From: Quillaja saponaria
Taxonomy: Eukaryota > Streptophyta > Magnoliopsida > Fabales > Quillajaceae
Direction of reading: 5' to 3'
Length of the DNA stretch: 64,000 nucleotides
Assembly (NCBI GenBank): GCA_029379385.1
Contig: CM055606.1
Location: 1,550,001-1,614,000 of the forward strand
Position 1 is the stretch's first letter. Each line of letters starts with the position of its first letter. The notes below the pieces were generated by a model. It was not told the origin of the DNA and did not search any database. It saw only the letters and a list, made by a program, of their open reading frames with translations. Positions 13,069-26,204 of this stretch are shown here, piece by piece. A program made the position numbers and the translations under genes.

Positions 13069-13156
13069 TAAGATTCACATTTTTTTTTATTAACAACTGT
13101 TGTGCAAATATATAAGATTCACAATTTTTTTTTATTAACAAATGTTGTGAAAATAT
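13069..13156. repeat. Tandem duplication of a 44-bp unit
   Basis: Two adjacent copies share TAAGATTCACA, a T-rich run, TTATTAACAA and TGTTGTG, with only a few differences. Simple local duplication in an AT-rich spacer. Confidence 0.85.
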
Positions 13157-13591
13157 AGATACATAATTCTTTTGATATAGAAGAAATGATATCCAACTTA
13201 CAGTTTCTACAAATTTCTCTATCATTGTCATCTAAGCTAAGCTCCAATTCCAACAATGCACCAGATTCACTCATAATTGTAATATAGTAATTTATGTAAG
13301 TAAAATTATGATTGTGTAAATTTATTTTTAATATAATAAGATATAATTCTATTCTCTCCTTCTACTTTGCAATTCATCATTTAAAGAGGGAAGAAAAAAG
13401 GAAGAAAAAACGAGTAAAACAAAGAATTTATGTAATTCAGCACTGAAAAAGATGCAAGCCACTACGGGTTACTGGAATATTTGGACACAAAACAAAGAGG
13501 TAGAGAGCTTCATTTCAGTGTTATCTATCACCTACATCCACCCCCTTGGACTCCTAAACCCCTATCTTCCCAAAAATATGAAGTTAAAGCA

Positions 13592-16500
13592 TCACAAAGT
13601 CCATGAGTTTGATCTTCTCAGTAAGGGCTTCAACTGTTTGTCTTCCTCAAGTGCCACCATTCCCAAATGAGATGGGTCTTCCAACATCATTCTTGCCACC
13701 ATGTAACCAGCAATAGACCATGTTTGGTTTTTACGAGCCTGCTTGCCAATATATCTACCAACCCTTCCATCATAATATTCAGGCCAGCTATCCTTTGGCA
13801 ACCTTCTTTCAGCAACTTCAATGGCACGTCTTGCAATTTGTGGCCGTCCAGTCTTCACACATGCAGCAGTAAGAAGCCATAAAAGCACTGTAGCCATCAC
13901 AAAATAGCCAGATGTATCTCAAATGAGTAAATTCTCAAAAATCAAGGTGGAAAGTGATGTGTTTGTGTGGTATTTGGGGAGTTGAAATACTGATCATAAA
14001 CACGGCATGGGATATTCTCACAGTAATCAAGTTTCAAGAGCATCATAAAGTACTTACAACTATCACAATCCAATGCCAGATTTCCTATATTATCATAAAT
14101 TTGAACATTCGTCCATTGAAATCAACGAGAGGACAAATAAATTACTATGAACTTTGAGCACTATATATAGGACTTTTATGAGAGCAGTTCAGAAATTTTC
14201 AGTAGTTGGTCAAGCCATCAGCAAGCAAGTTCAATACAAACGAAACAAAGATGTAAACAGTATCCAAAATGTTTCCAGAGGAGACTCCAGTAAATAAGAG
14301 TTTCCTGTTTAATATAATCTTTACAAATAGAATATCCCGGCCACATCCAGATTTCCAATATTCTAAAATACTAACTAGCGGCTAATAGATTGAAACTTTG
14401 CATTGTAGCACGATAGTGCAAAAGAGATCTTAAGTGCAGAAGCATACCTGGCCAAGATCCTCCATTGTGGTAACTCCATCTAGTATTTTTTGGGTCACAT
14501 CCTGTAACAATCCGCCATTCATGGCTTTCTATAGCTGGATAACAAACTTTAACTGGCATTTCTCCAATTAACTCCTCCCACCGTGATTCTATGAGATCCA
14601 TGATTGCAGTGGATTGCTCGGGAGTTGCCAAGGATGACAAAATTGCAATGCAATTGCCTAAGCAAAACCAGCGGAAATCCATCCTAGCTGGACTGACATT
14701 CCCAATAAAGTAGCCACCACGAGTAGGCATAAAGTCAAAAACCCATTCAGGAAGTGAATCAGGAATTACATTAAACTTGTTGACCGCGGTGTGAGAGTAC
14801 TCCTCTGTTTTGTATCTATATATGTCATTAAGTTGCTTCAAATCTAGCCAAAAGTAACTTCTCATGTGATAGCTTAAAGCATGTAAGCGTTTGACAATCC
14901 TTTCCACAACCTCCTTTCCCTCACCATCTTGCTTAAGCAATAGCAAAGCACATCTTAAAGCCATGAAGAAAAGAGCTTGAATTTCAATAGGATAACCATA
15001 AACACCCTGAAATCATAGGTCAATGATATAAAAATATAAGACAGAGAAAACCGACCACTTCCAAAGAACATCAAGAACTTGAAACAAAATCACGCTCCAA
15101 TGATGACTAGAAATCACTGATAATGATAATATTGGATTAATTCTTCATTAAAATGACAATAACGAAATCTTAGCTTGTCAATTTATAGTAGAGTTAATCT
15201 CAATTTTCTGTATCTATAGAGCCAGAGTAACCTATAACACTTTGGCAGAAAAAGTGGTTACAGTAAGTGGAGGCAAAGGTCAGTAAGTCCTTGTACCAAA
15301 AAAAAAAAAAAAAGGTCAGCAATCAATGAAAATTCTATTTATGGTATAACAATCTTGTGCAAAAAGAACCACAAAGAGTACGTCAGGCACATAGTAGGTA
15401 AAACTGTTCAAGTTCCTTTTCCTATATCCTAAGAAAGTGGAAAGAGTTGACACAACTTGAGAGAAAATTCTTTTGAGCACTGGAAAATATAATTGAAGCA
15501 AGAGAATATGAAAGTACAATCTTTTTCTGTATTCTTATGTATAAGCCTTTTTAGTTGAGTTTCTAAACACAACTTAAAGTTCTACAATTACATTGAGCCA
15601 CAAATTCAATTATTTGATAGGCTTCCACAGTAGCATAAAAATCTGTAATTTAGAAGGAATGAAAAGTATGATAACATAAATTTTTTGAAACTCACCATTC
15701 TACGATCAATCATACAGCATCCATCAGCACACAGCAGAGTTGGGAATGTGTCAAATCCCTCCGAGAGACACAAACTCAGAATCAGGCGCATACCCTTTTG
15801 ACATTCAGGCCGGTCAGCTAAGGTAGTATCTCCAGTAGACTTTGTGTACGCACGAAGCAATATAATCCACCAAAATCCAGAATCAACAGGAGCAACTCTG
15901 CCTATTGCACTTTCACCAAAATCTGCTATCAAAGTTTCGTAGTTTCTGATTGGATCATGAAGTACCTTGAAACTAGCTGGCATCACTCCTTCTCCTAGCT
16001 GGAACCTATCAATCTTTTTCTCCCATGATTGAAGGCGAAGGGTCTTCAAAATAAAATTTTTAACTATTTCAGGTTCCCCATTCATCAGAAAAGCCAATGC
16101 ACTTGGGACAAAGTCTCTCACAAACACCTACACATAAGTTAAGTACTTAAACAAATAACTTCACAGCAACTAAAAGTGGGTAAGGATAGGAACACAAGTA
16201 TAGAGTAATCAATGCCACTTTCAAAGAAAAAAACATAAATGCAATTCAGATAGATATAACCTAGTTGGATAGTTCTGGTGAAAGTGGAAATGTCATCTTT
16301 AAAAGTCAAGCATACTGAAACATGGTTTCAAATTTAAAGTTTAACTACTATTTTAAGATTCCACATGTATTTGTGTGGATCACTTGTAATGAAATAGAAA
16401 AAAAATACCAATCAGTTTCTGTTACCTCCCAATATTACCAATCTGATGTTCTAAGCCATTTCAAATAACTAATTCTGAAGGTGGTGGTACTGGTACTGTA

Positions 16501-16972
16501 AAGTTTACGAAAGAAATAACATTTATCAAAGGGAGTTACAAGGACACAGTGCAATCACCTGATCATAATTAAGATTCTCTTCAGAATTATCCAGTGCAGC
16601 AATTGTCCCAACCGGTTGACCACGGAAATAAACCAATGAACGCCTTAGAGCTTCCCAAGCTTCAGTGACCATTGGGTGTGGCTCTAATACATTCGGTGAC
16701 CTTGGGGTAATTAAGCCTGACTTTCTCCCAGGGGAAGATGTACAATCCAGATGGTCTACTAGTCGAGAAGAGTTCTCAGGATTTTTGGACAAGAGACGCG
16801 GGGAAACCCCTATGGACAATTCATTCAATGACCTTTCATCATATGATCTCTTTCTTTCTATATTCAAAGCCCTTGGCCTGTCTAATAATTTTGAGAAATC
16901 ACATTCTTCAAATTCAGCCACAGTACTTAGTGTATCTGTATTCCTCACACTTCCATTCTGAGACACATCCAT
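13592..16972 (-). CDS. Cytosolic alkaline/neutral invertase (GH100), 4 coding exons, 566 aa
   Basis: Hydrolyses sucrose to glucose and fructose in the cytosol, feeding sink metabolism and, through UDP-glucose supply, cellulose synthesis. Coding exons on the minus strand: 16972-16559, 16127-15696, 15006-14448, 13887-13592; splices are GT-AG and in frame, giving 566 aa (Arabidopsis CINV1 is about 551). GH100 signatures: [41 protein letters not shown] across the exon 1/2 junction, [61 protein letters not shown]. No transit or signal peptide, so the beta (cytosolic) subfamily. Start chosen at 16972: a 3' splice acceptor at 17045-17046 opens the exon carrying it, so the in-frame ATG at 17062 is intronic and a leader intron lies further upstream. 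The C-terminal RRSNSW resembles the 14-3-3 phosphosite of CINV1. Intact. Confidence 0.95.
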
Positions 16973-19900
16973 GGTAAGGGCAGATATCTCCCAGGATCTC
17001 AATGCCAATAGAGTACAGTAGATGCTAGGATATTGGTCAACAACCTGCAAATGGCTCATCATGTGAAAATCAGAAAACAGATTGACTGTTTCTAATTTCT
17101 AAGTCCATTCAATAATGTAACTTCAAAGTTAAAACTGTAACGAACCTAACTACTCTTGAACCCCGCCCCAATTTCTATGGTAAGCTTGAATTACATTATG
17201 AGGCCTTCGTAAAAATCTCCAAATCCAAGTACCGGTAATCTCTTTTTATTATTCTTCTAGTCCAATTAAGGTGAGAAAAATGTTCATGAAATGACACCAT
17301 AGTAAGTATTACAAATTGCACATCTAAGTACAGAATTTAAGAATTCTGAGTTCAGCCACTAAGATACCCGGTTTCACCATATAACTTGGGAAGAATTGGA
17401 AAACTCTATGGACCCTCAAAGAGAAACTGCGAAGGGGTGTCAATTAAATTTGTACTTCTCTCTCAATATGTTACTTTTTCTTAATTACCAGAAAAACTTT
17501 CACTCTCTGCTGTAATTTGTGAATATTTGCACTGCAGGAGAAAGGGAAGAATCATTGTTCATGCATAACAATGCCAATGGGTTTGTGCTTAGGAGAAAGG
17601 AAAATAGCAATCAAATAGAAAGAATGTTTCATACTCAGCTAGAGGAGAAATACAATGAAAGAAACATAAAAAAAGTAGTTGTTCTTCCTGAAGCTTGAGC
17701 CCCACTTTCTTTATTTGACATTCGGGGCATAAATAGGATTTTACCTAGAAAAACCCATTTCATCCTCGTTAATTCTAGACGCTAACTTATCCCCATTCAA
17801 CCTCAATTTTGTGAAGACAGAAACAAAGCTTTTGCATAAACCCATATCTGAAACCAAAGAAGCAATACGTGATGTAGGTAAGGTTCGCTTAATATCTCAT
17901 GCAATTCAAGAAACAAAAGACCGACACAAAGTCACCGAATCTTAATCCTACCATTGACAGATCTATGCTTCACTTTCGTTCATATTAAACCAATGAACAT
18001 AAATGTAAGTCATAATTGTTATGATTGTTAAATCCTCCTTGGTATTCAGAATTTGTGATGCCAAATTTTGTTTTTAAAAGCAACCATTTCTCTTTGATTG
18101 AAGTGGGCATGAGGAAAACAGAGTATCATTAACAAGAGAAAAACCAGATGCAAATGCAAATTTTCACTTCCAGAGAATAACTACACAGACCAACCAAAAT
18201 AAGCACAAAGATCCAAACTAGCACGAGCATTCTACTAATCCAAACAACAATGACAATGCATTTTCTATCAACACCTTATTGGTTCAAGATCAACCATCAA
18301 AATCACAACTCAAGAGCAGAAAACCAACCTGAAAATCGCCAAAGACAATTTCAATTCATGGGGTCAAAGAAACTGAAAGAAAGAAAGAAACATGGTCACT
18401 GCATGCGTGTAAAATTTCTACAATAGTTGTCTGGTTAACCAGGTAAGTTCAACAACCCAATAAATTAATTCAAGCTAAGATTAAGAACCCGATAAACTTG
18501 CTCATCAAAAAATTGCAGAGGGGGTGTGGGTGACCAAGACCAGCAACTGGGTTTGTCGGCCTACCTATCACCTACACAACAATGCTGTAAATTGTGACGT
18601 GGGGAAAATATGATTGACTGTGATGGGTAACAAGTAACAACGGAAGTGGCCTGTATATTGTATAAATGTTTGTGACTGTGAGAGAGAAAGACAGTAAAAG
18701 AAAATGTTTGTGATGGTTCATATTATGTAAACTAGTTCATGAATGATTAAATATTGTGAATTGGGATTTGGACCGTAAACAACAATTGCTGGACGGACCT
18801 GTTTGCAGCAATAATGCAGGAGCAGCTGTGCTGGGTGGTTCAGAGAGAAAGGACGTCCGCTTGGGCACGCGTACGGCCACCAAACCAAGACGGTGCTGAA
18901 AGGTCGTGCTTGCTCTTGGCTTACTTTTCTTAAATGTTTAAACAAAAATATAAAGAAATAAATGGGATTAATGTGATGCGAAAATGATGGGTAATGCAAT
19001 TTCACGCGGATTAAGTCTTAGCTTGATTAATTAAGATAGAGACGCTGCAACAGCATCCTAGTTTAAATTTTTACTTTTTAGATGTAATAAATATTTTTCA
19101 TATAATTATATATTAATTATTTTACTCTTATGTGATAGCTGATTTCAGAAGTTATAATTAATTTATGTAAAAAAAACTACTTTTTCTCTTTTCGGATAAA
19201 AACATATTATTTTTATCTAGAGTAACAAATAATAAGAATTTTATTTTTTAAAATTCAAAAAATAATTAGGAAGAATATATTTTTTATCAGTATAGAAAAC
19301 AACAACGTTTTAAACTTTGAAAAAAATGATTTAAAAAGATAATACTTTGGGTAATTAATAAATGCTAAGATTGAACTTTTATTAAATTGTATGGCCAAGT
19401 AATTGTCACCATATTTTTTAGGAATAACACTTAAGATGATTTAGTAGATGAAAATAATTGCTCGTACTTTTTGCTACATCATCTCATATATACTATAGAA
19501 AGCAACAAATTTGGAGGGATGGGTTTCTAGCTATATGAATATTTGTATTCATAGGTCGTTTTCATATTTTTGTTTTAAATTGGAACACTGACTCATATTC
19601 CTAAAGTCACATTCATGACTTGTGTTAAAACTCAGTTCCCTATGTGGAATTCAAAACGTCTACACCTTTAGTGTTCTACGCTTGCTTATCATTTCTAAAG
19701 AAATAGTCAAAGTTTTTAAATATTTAGAGCTAATTGGTTTTATAGCTTCCCAATTATGGTTGGCACTAGTCTAATTGGTTTTAAGACTTCTTTTGAAATC
19801 ATAAATTTAATTTTTTTTATTTTTATTTTTTATTTTTTTTAACTGAAAACATGTTAACAAATTTGTGTCTCTACTACAATGTGAGTAGGAGATTACTTTA

Positions 19901-20737
19901 ACACGTATTAGACTAAAAACTAAAAAGATGAAACTCAAATTTGAATTTAGACTTGTTTAATTCTTAAAGTGGAGTATCAAATATTATAAATGAAATTTAC
20001 ACTAAAAAAATAATAATAAAAATAATGTCTAATTGAAAAATAATCTAAAATTAGTTAACTGATATGGTAATAGACGTTTTATCCTAGAGTTAAATAAAAA
20101 ATTCGAGTTCTTAAGTCCCTATTTAGAGAGGGGGATAAACCCTTAATGTTCTAATCAATTGAACGATATTAGGTTAGGATACTCGTGGTAATACCAAAAA
20201 AGAATTAAGAAAGTTTTAATTAATCAAATTGATAATAATTTAAAATGGTTGAATTTTAATTTAAAAAAAAAAAGTAACAGAAAGAAAATAAAATTTAAGA
20301 TAAATAAGATTGTTATTAAAAAAAAGTAGAAGTTTGATTATTCAAAAAAAAAAAGTCTAAAATAAAACTGATACTATGTATTCTTATAAGTAAAATGACT
20401 TATTTTGAAAAATTATTAAAAGTATAATTTATTAATCATATGAAATTATCTTAAAAAAATTTGGAAATCTGAAATTTAAATTAGGACTTTTTGTTATAAA
20501 AAAAAAAGTAAAATAAGATATTAAGGTGATAAAAACGACAGTGTTTGATTGGTTTTTTGGTAAGGAGAAGAGCAGCGTACCATTTCCAACCACACCAAAT
20601 AGATGCTTCTTGTACTGGGTGTTTGTCGAAGTTTTGGTGTTGTCTTTGGCTGTGGATCCATACGTTCCTCAGTAAGTTACTAATTTATTTCGAGAGGGAA
20701 AGCTACAGCACCAACCCTAAGGCCAGAGCTCTCACAT
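16973..20737. other. Divergent promoter space: invertase leader and TRAP-alpha promoter
   Basis: The invertase 5' leader continues into this stretch: bases 16973-17044 are leader exon, preceded by an acceptor that implies a leader intron of unknown length, probably reaching about 18.3-18.7 kb. From about 19.0 to 20.5 kb the sequence is AT-rich with poly-A/T runs. The last 200 bases should be the TRAP-alpha leader. No further protein gene is supported. Confidence 0.5.
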
Positions 20738-23700
20738 ATGGCGTCGTCGAACAAGTTTAGGATTTTCTTCCTCGCTTTCCTTCTCCTCGCATCCCCTCTT
20801 CTCCAAGGTCCGTTTCATCGAATTCCAGATGTAGATCCGTCCTCAATTGCACATGCACCTTTGTTTTATCATTTTTTTTTCTTCATGTGATTCATTTATG
20901 AGGTTTCGTTTTTTTTTTTCTTATTGTATGGAATTATCTGTCAGTTAGGGTTTAAAGATTGCATGCATGCTATGATTGCGATGATCTATTGGATCACAGT
21001 AGAATGAGTGGGTTTAATTTTGATTAGTTTCAGTTTGGAATCGGATTCAGACCCAATCGCATTCTCTTTTTGAAGATTTTGAATTTCTATTTTATTTTTG
21101 TTTATGCTAAAATTCTTCTGTGCCCCAGCCATCACTTGTTTGTAATCAAGGCATCGTGAAATTCTGAGCTGTTCATTTCAATGATTCTGAAATCGAAATT
21201 CATCTGTAATTTTTTACTTGAATGAATAATATTAATAAAAATCATGTTTCCCCCTTCGGAAGCAAATCCTGTTTTAATTGAGATCAAGAGAGTAGGGAAA
21301 TCAGTCAAATTTCTTCCCAGTATATATCAAATGACACTTAGAGGAAGGTTATCGAAGTGGGTGCGAGCATTTTTTGTTCAATACTCTCCCTTTGATTTGA
21401 AAGTTGATTCCTTTAGTACATTTTGCATGTAGGTAGTGAACTGTATTTAGCTTCGCCATTTCTGAGATTTTGTTAGAATAAATGAATTTTAATTTGAGGT
21501 ATGATGGAGCTTCTACAACTTTAAATCTTATTTAGCTTATTTTTCTTCTTTTTTTTCTCTTGATAGTTGCTAGGTGTCAGTCGGATTCAGAAGCCGAGTC
21601 TGCAGAGACTGCTGAAGAAGTGAGTGATGTTGGGATTGTTGGTGAGGACGCTCAAGATTTCGGTGATAGGAGTTATAGCCCCGCTCCAGGCGTTGATACA
21701 GTCTGTGTTTTCCCGAAAAATAGTGCCCGAAGTAAGAATCTTATTTTATAGTGCATAAAAAATGTATTTTTATATTACATTGACAGATGTATTATCTAAT
21801 AGTTCTTGTATATTACTTTTTATTGTAAGTTAATTTAGTTTGTTTATCTTGATAGTTGTACCAGCTGGAGAAGAGACAGAGCTACTGGTTGGAGTGAAAA
21901 ATGATGGTAATTGAATGAAATTTGATACTTAAAAATTGGTGATTGTTCTTTAATGTAAAATGTCTTTTCCCGATGTTTCATAAGCTTTTAAATTGTGGCT
22001 AATCTGAAAATCAATTATTTCTTTGTTTTTGTGGTTCACCCATGCTCTCTCCTAGTTGTTAGCTCATTTGCTTCATTGTATGCAAATAGGGGAGTCAAGC
22101 TTGAAAGTGTATGCAATTGAGGCTAGTGTTCATCTTCCTTTTGATCATAGTCTTCTGGTTCAAAACCTCACTGCTCAAGTAAGTGTCATATACTTATGCT
22201 GCATACAATAGTATTACAATTTAAAAGTTATAGGGGTGCTAAGTTCAATTATTCTTACATGGATCCGCTTGTTTTCTATCTCTTTAATTGCTTACAGTCC
22301 CCATGAAAATCACAAGTATAATGTTTGGCACATGTTAATCTCTTTTTTCTTTTACAGAAAAGGATGCTTTGAAAATGTTTTCCAACTTTGATCAACTCTT
22401 ATTTTTGGCTCATAAACTTCTAGAACTTGTGTTCATCGTCATATTATCATAAAAATCATTGTCTCCATTTGGGTCCACTTGAATTAGACTCTTGCACTTC
22501 CTAAGATGTGCCTTCGGAAACTCACACAGGACTTGGTTATTTGACATGTTTAAGGAATTTTATTTCTCATTTGATGAAAAGTTTTTATTCACTTTCCGTA
22601 GTCATTCACTTTTGAGTGAGTAAGTTGAAAGTCAAGTGTGTAATATTGTGAACCGTGATAGTCCTGTCAAGTTTTGCTAGGGTGGTTTTATGTACCAGAA
22701 CTGGTAGAGCTAACGCCTTTGGATGCTTGCAATTTTACATAAGTGCTTGGGAATATGTAACTGTGCCTTTGTTGAGATGATGGTACTCAAATATTTGAAA
22801 TTCAAACAGATTTGCAGTACAACTGAAGAATGGAATGGAACACCAATTGGTTTTGGCACTAAATGATAATTTGCTATGGCTTACTTTTGTGTTAACCTTG
22901 TTCTGTCCTTGTTATGGGACATGGATGTTGTGTTATCATGAGTATTGGTGGCTAGTGCTTCTGTTCATATTAGCAGATGGGTGCTGACTATGCTAATTCA
23001 TTTAAATATATGTTACTTCCAGGTTTTCAACAATGCTTCAGTGCCAACTTCAGCACAGGCCACTTTACCTTACGTATTTGCTGTCAACAAGTTTTTGCAG
23101 GTATCTGCATGATATGGATATTTGATTTGATTGATTTCCCATTATTTCAGGGCACGTCTATATTCGAGAAGATACAAATTATTGTAAAGATAACTAACCA
23201 TTTTCTTCTCATCTGCAGCCTGGTACTTTTGATCTTGTGGGCACCATTATCTACGAGATAGACCAGCACCCGTACCAAAGCACATTTTTTAATGGCACCA
23301 TTGAAGTTGTTGAGGCTGGTGCTTTTCTCAGTATTGAATCTGTTTTTCTTGTTACCCTTGGAATTGCCCTCATTGTCATCCTTGTGTTGTGGATTCGTGG
23401 TCAAATACAGCAGCTATCCAAGGTACTTAATCCTTGTCATTCCAATATCTGTTCCGTTTTCTTTTTTCTAGTTCTGCGCTAATGAGGAGTGTTTTGGACT
23501 ACATAAGGAGTGCTGCAGTGTCAAGTGTTTGTCTGGGTTACCTAAACCAAGTGTACACCCCAAAATGTTCTGTAGTTTCAGGCTTGATATTTAGTTGTTC
23601 TCTTTAAGTCCTAACTAGGGTAGTTATGTTCCCTGCCCGAAGGTCCCAATCTTATAGACTAAAGATGTGCTTTCTTACTAACAAGGATCTCATCCCATAA

Positions 23701-24260
23701 TAGAATACAGAGTAGACTGTCTTGTACATTTTTAATTTCTTTGCGTGAAAAATACAATTCTATTGATGATGTGATGTCATTTGATGAATTATATTTATGG
23801 TTGTCTTCATAATTACAAAACTAATTGATTCAGGACAGTGTTTTGATGCTTTGGTTCATGTGTGTTTACATGTGCATGAGAGAGAGAGAGAAGAGTGATT
23901 AGTTGTGGTGCATTAGTTAATAGACTTGCATTTTATACACCAAGATGTTGATTTCTTCTTCTAGTGATTCTAATTTTTGCATTCATTCATTCAGAAAACG
24001 AAGAGAGCTACCAAGGTGGAAGTCGGGACTAGAAGTACAGATGCTTCAATGGATGAATGGCTTCAGGTGTGTGCTAATGTTACGCTGTGAGAGTTTTATG
24101 TGGTTTCATGTTGACCACAGATGCCTCTTGCTTCCCTCCTGTGTTTGTATTGTAGCTATAGTAATTATTTCTCTACTGATGTGTTGTCATCCTCTGCATT
24201 TTGATTTCTCAGGGAACTGCCTACACTCAGTCTTTGTCTAAAAAATCCAAGAAGAAGTAG
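20738..24260 (+). CDS. Translocon-associated protein subunit alpha (TRAP-alpha/SSR1), 8 exons, 258 aa
   Basis: Subunit of the TRAP complex that sits beside the Sec61 translocon in the ER membrane and helps translocation of nascent chains. Exons: 20738-20807, 21567-21731, 21856-21906, 22090-22178, 23023-23100, 23219-23422, 23995-24066, 24213-24260, all GT-AG and in frame. Domain order: signal peptide (about residues 1-26, FFLAFLLLASPLL core), acidic lumenal segment rich in E/D, a beta-sandwich lumenal domain containing potential N-glycosylation sites NLT, NAS and NGT, one transmembrane segment near residues 193-215 (VFLVTLGIALIVILVLW), and a basic cytosolic tail ending in SKKSKKK. Length equals typical plant homologues. 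Intact. Neighbours are not functionally linked apart from the ERD2-like gene, also of the early secretory pathway. Confidence 0.95.
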
Positions 24261-26204
24261 ATAAGTATTCCTGTCTTGTTCAGCTGCACAAGACTCTGCC
24301 ATGGAGTACAGAAACCTGTGACCCACACTAGATCGGAGAAATTTAGAGCACGAAGTAATTTGGAAATTAGGCCAAAAGGATCTGCCTTTCTGTTGTAACC
24401 TATGGGAAATTTGACAATCTCTTTGTTTTCTTTTTTGCTTGGGACAAAGTTGAGCTTTTTGAAGTAAAACTAACGGAATTAGGAAGAACGCTGATTTCAG
24501 GAGTTTTGTTAGATCATTCTATTTAAATTTTACTCTTCTCGTGTGTGTTCTTATTGCCGTCTACATTATCTTGCCCTTGGGGGCCTCGGTTTAGTTATTG
24601 AGGAATCACTAGAGCACATCATATCAACTAGATTCTTTAGGCAATAGTACCTTTTCTTGTTTGATTTGTGGCTATGACAAACATTGTTATGAAAGTTCCT
24701 GGCATCCTGACATAACTTTACATGTAAATGTATGTTGTCTGCAAGGGGCTTCCTGAGTAACTGGTCGGTATGGGTCTCTTGCATATACTAGGTCTGACTC
24801 AAACAGATTTTGGGCAACCTTGGTGGCAACTGATTTACATTGAAATGGGGAATTAAATAGCGGAGAGAGAGAATGAAACCCCTAAACTTGATATCTGGGG
24901 CAACAGAATGGGAACTTAACAAACGCGGTTGCGTGCTATCTGTAACACATGTTTCTGGCTTGAAAGATCTTCAAGCAATGAAAGTTTAGTTCTAAACCAC
25001 TTTCCACAACATAGCTGCCTGCCTGCCACAGAAGAATCTTCTTGTGTGTCAAATGAAAACATCGCCAACAAGGTTTACTTCATTAGTTCATTTACAGCTT
25101 CATTTTGGCCGCTTTAAGCATATGAAGGCTTCAGCTTAGACAATTCCAAGGTTGATTCTCGATCAATGTCATCCACAAACTTATTACCAAAATATCATGC
25201 ATCATTTATTAGGGTGCATAAGGCTGTGTGTTTGAAAACTATTAAAATAGGTTAGATAGAGACACCTTGAATTTGATTATCTTGTGGACTACTTTGTTTT
25301 GATGTGGCATTTTTTTGCATAGAATGGACGACACAATTAATATATTCTCCTTAAGCATGTGAATGTAGTCATTATGATAATCTGAATACAATGGGAACCG
25401 CTGCTTCCATTAAATGCAGCCTACATTACAGATTGTGGGCAAAATTGGTAGCCACTAAACTCAAAATTTGCATATGAAACGTGTATGGTTCTGTTTCTCA
25501 CAGCAAATTCTTTCAGATTTCTGTAAACTTCTAACCAAGCCATGTTGATCTATGACACCCTTTAGGGTTTAGGCTGCAAAGTTCAATTTTCTAGGTGAAA
25601 TTATCTGTAGCAATTGTTAAAATGCCATACTTCAGAAGGACAATAAATTGTACTTCTGTAGGTCTGTAAAGTTAATACTCCTGCAGTGGATTTTCAAAGT
25701 CGGTTGACATTTACAGTTTATTCAAGTATAGATATGTACAAAACTTTGAATAATGGAAAATTTGTTACATCCTTTAGGACTCTCCAACTATGTAGGATCT
25801 AAAATCAAGCAATGTAAACGTAGTAGCATTGCCTAATTTTGACAGAAGTAGGAATATCTTTCAGTAATTCCAGTATGTTTTTCTGTAAAAAGCCGAGTAT
25901 TTATGGGATCGGTTAGTAGGTTTAGAAATATAATGAGAATACAGATGTTTTTTAGCCATGCAGCTGAGAGCTCATTCAATGAATGACAATGACATTTGAC
26001 TACAGACTATTATTGTATGAACGTTACTGTCTTCTTCTGAAAAACCCAAGTTGTTTCAACCTAACCTCATTTGAGGCACTAATTGTTAGTGTCGGTGAGC
26101 CACTATATAACATGGTTATGATAGTCCTTCACTTCAAAACATATAGGCCCCTTGCTTATAAGCTCAAAACCTGCATTTTTCAGAATCTGCAAGCACGGTT
26201 CCCA
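24261..26204. other. Spacer: TRAP-alpha 3' end and PRP promoter
   Basis: About 250 bases after the TRAP-alpha stop are probably its 3' untranslated region. The remainder shows no supportable gene. A TATA box sits just before the PRP start. The in-frame ATG at 25983 upstream of the PRP is not used in my model because a signal peptide begins exactly at 26205. Confidence 0.5.
26104..26110 (+). promoter_or_regulatory. Probable TATA box of the PRP gene
   Basis: TATATAA about 95 bases upstream of the proline-rich protein start codon, compatible with a short leader of about 65 bases. Confidence 0.6.

Larger units (their letters stand above)
10435..13591. other. AT-rich spacer with tandem duplications
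   Basis: Bases up to about 10.6 kb should hold the ERD2-like promoter and leader. The rest is extremely AT-rich with no open frame resembling a protein. It carries a diverged tandem duplication (11631-12155) and a smaller one (13069-13156). The end of the spacer holds the invertase 3' untranslated region. Confidence 0.6.

Noticed and set aside
16973..17062. ATG at 17062 as start of the invertase
   Set aside because: It lies upstream of a splice acceptor at 17045-17046, hence in an intron; homologues lack this extension.
25983..26204. ATG at 25983 as start of the proline-rich protein
   Set aside because: The upstream residues look random and contain no signal peptide, whereas a clear signal peptide begins at 26205, just after a TATA box at 26104.
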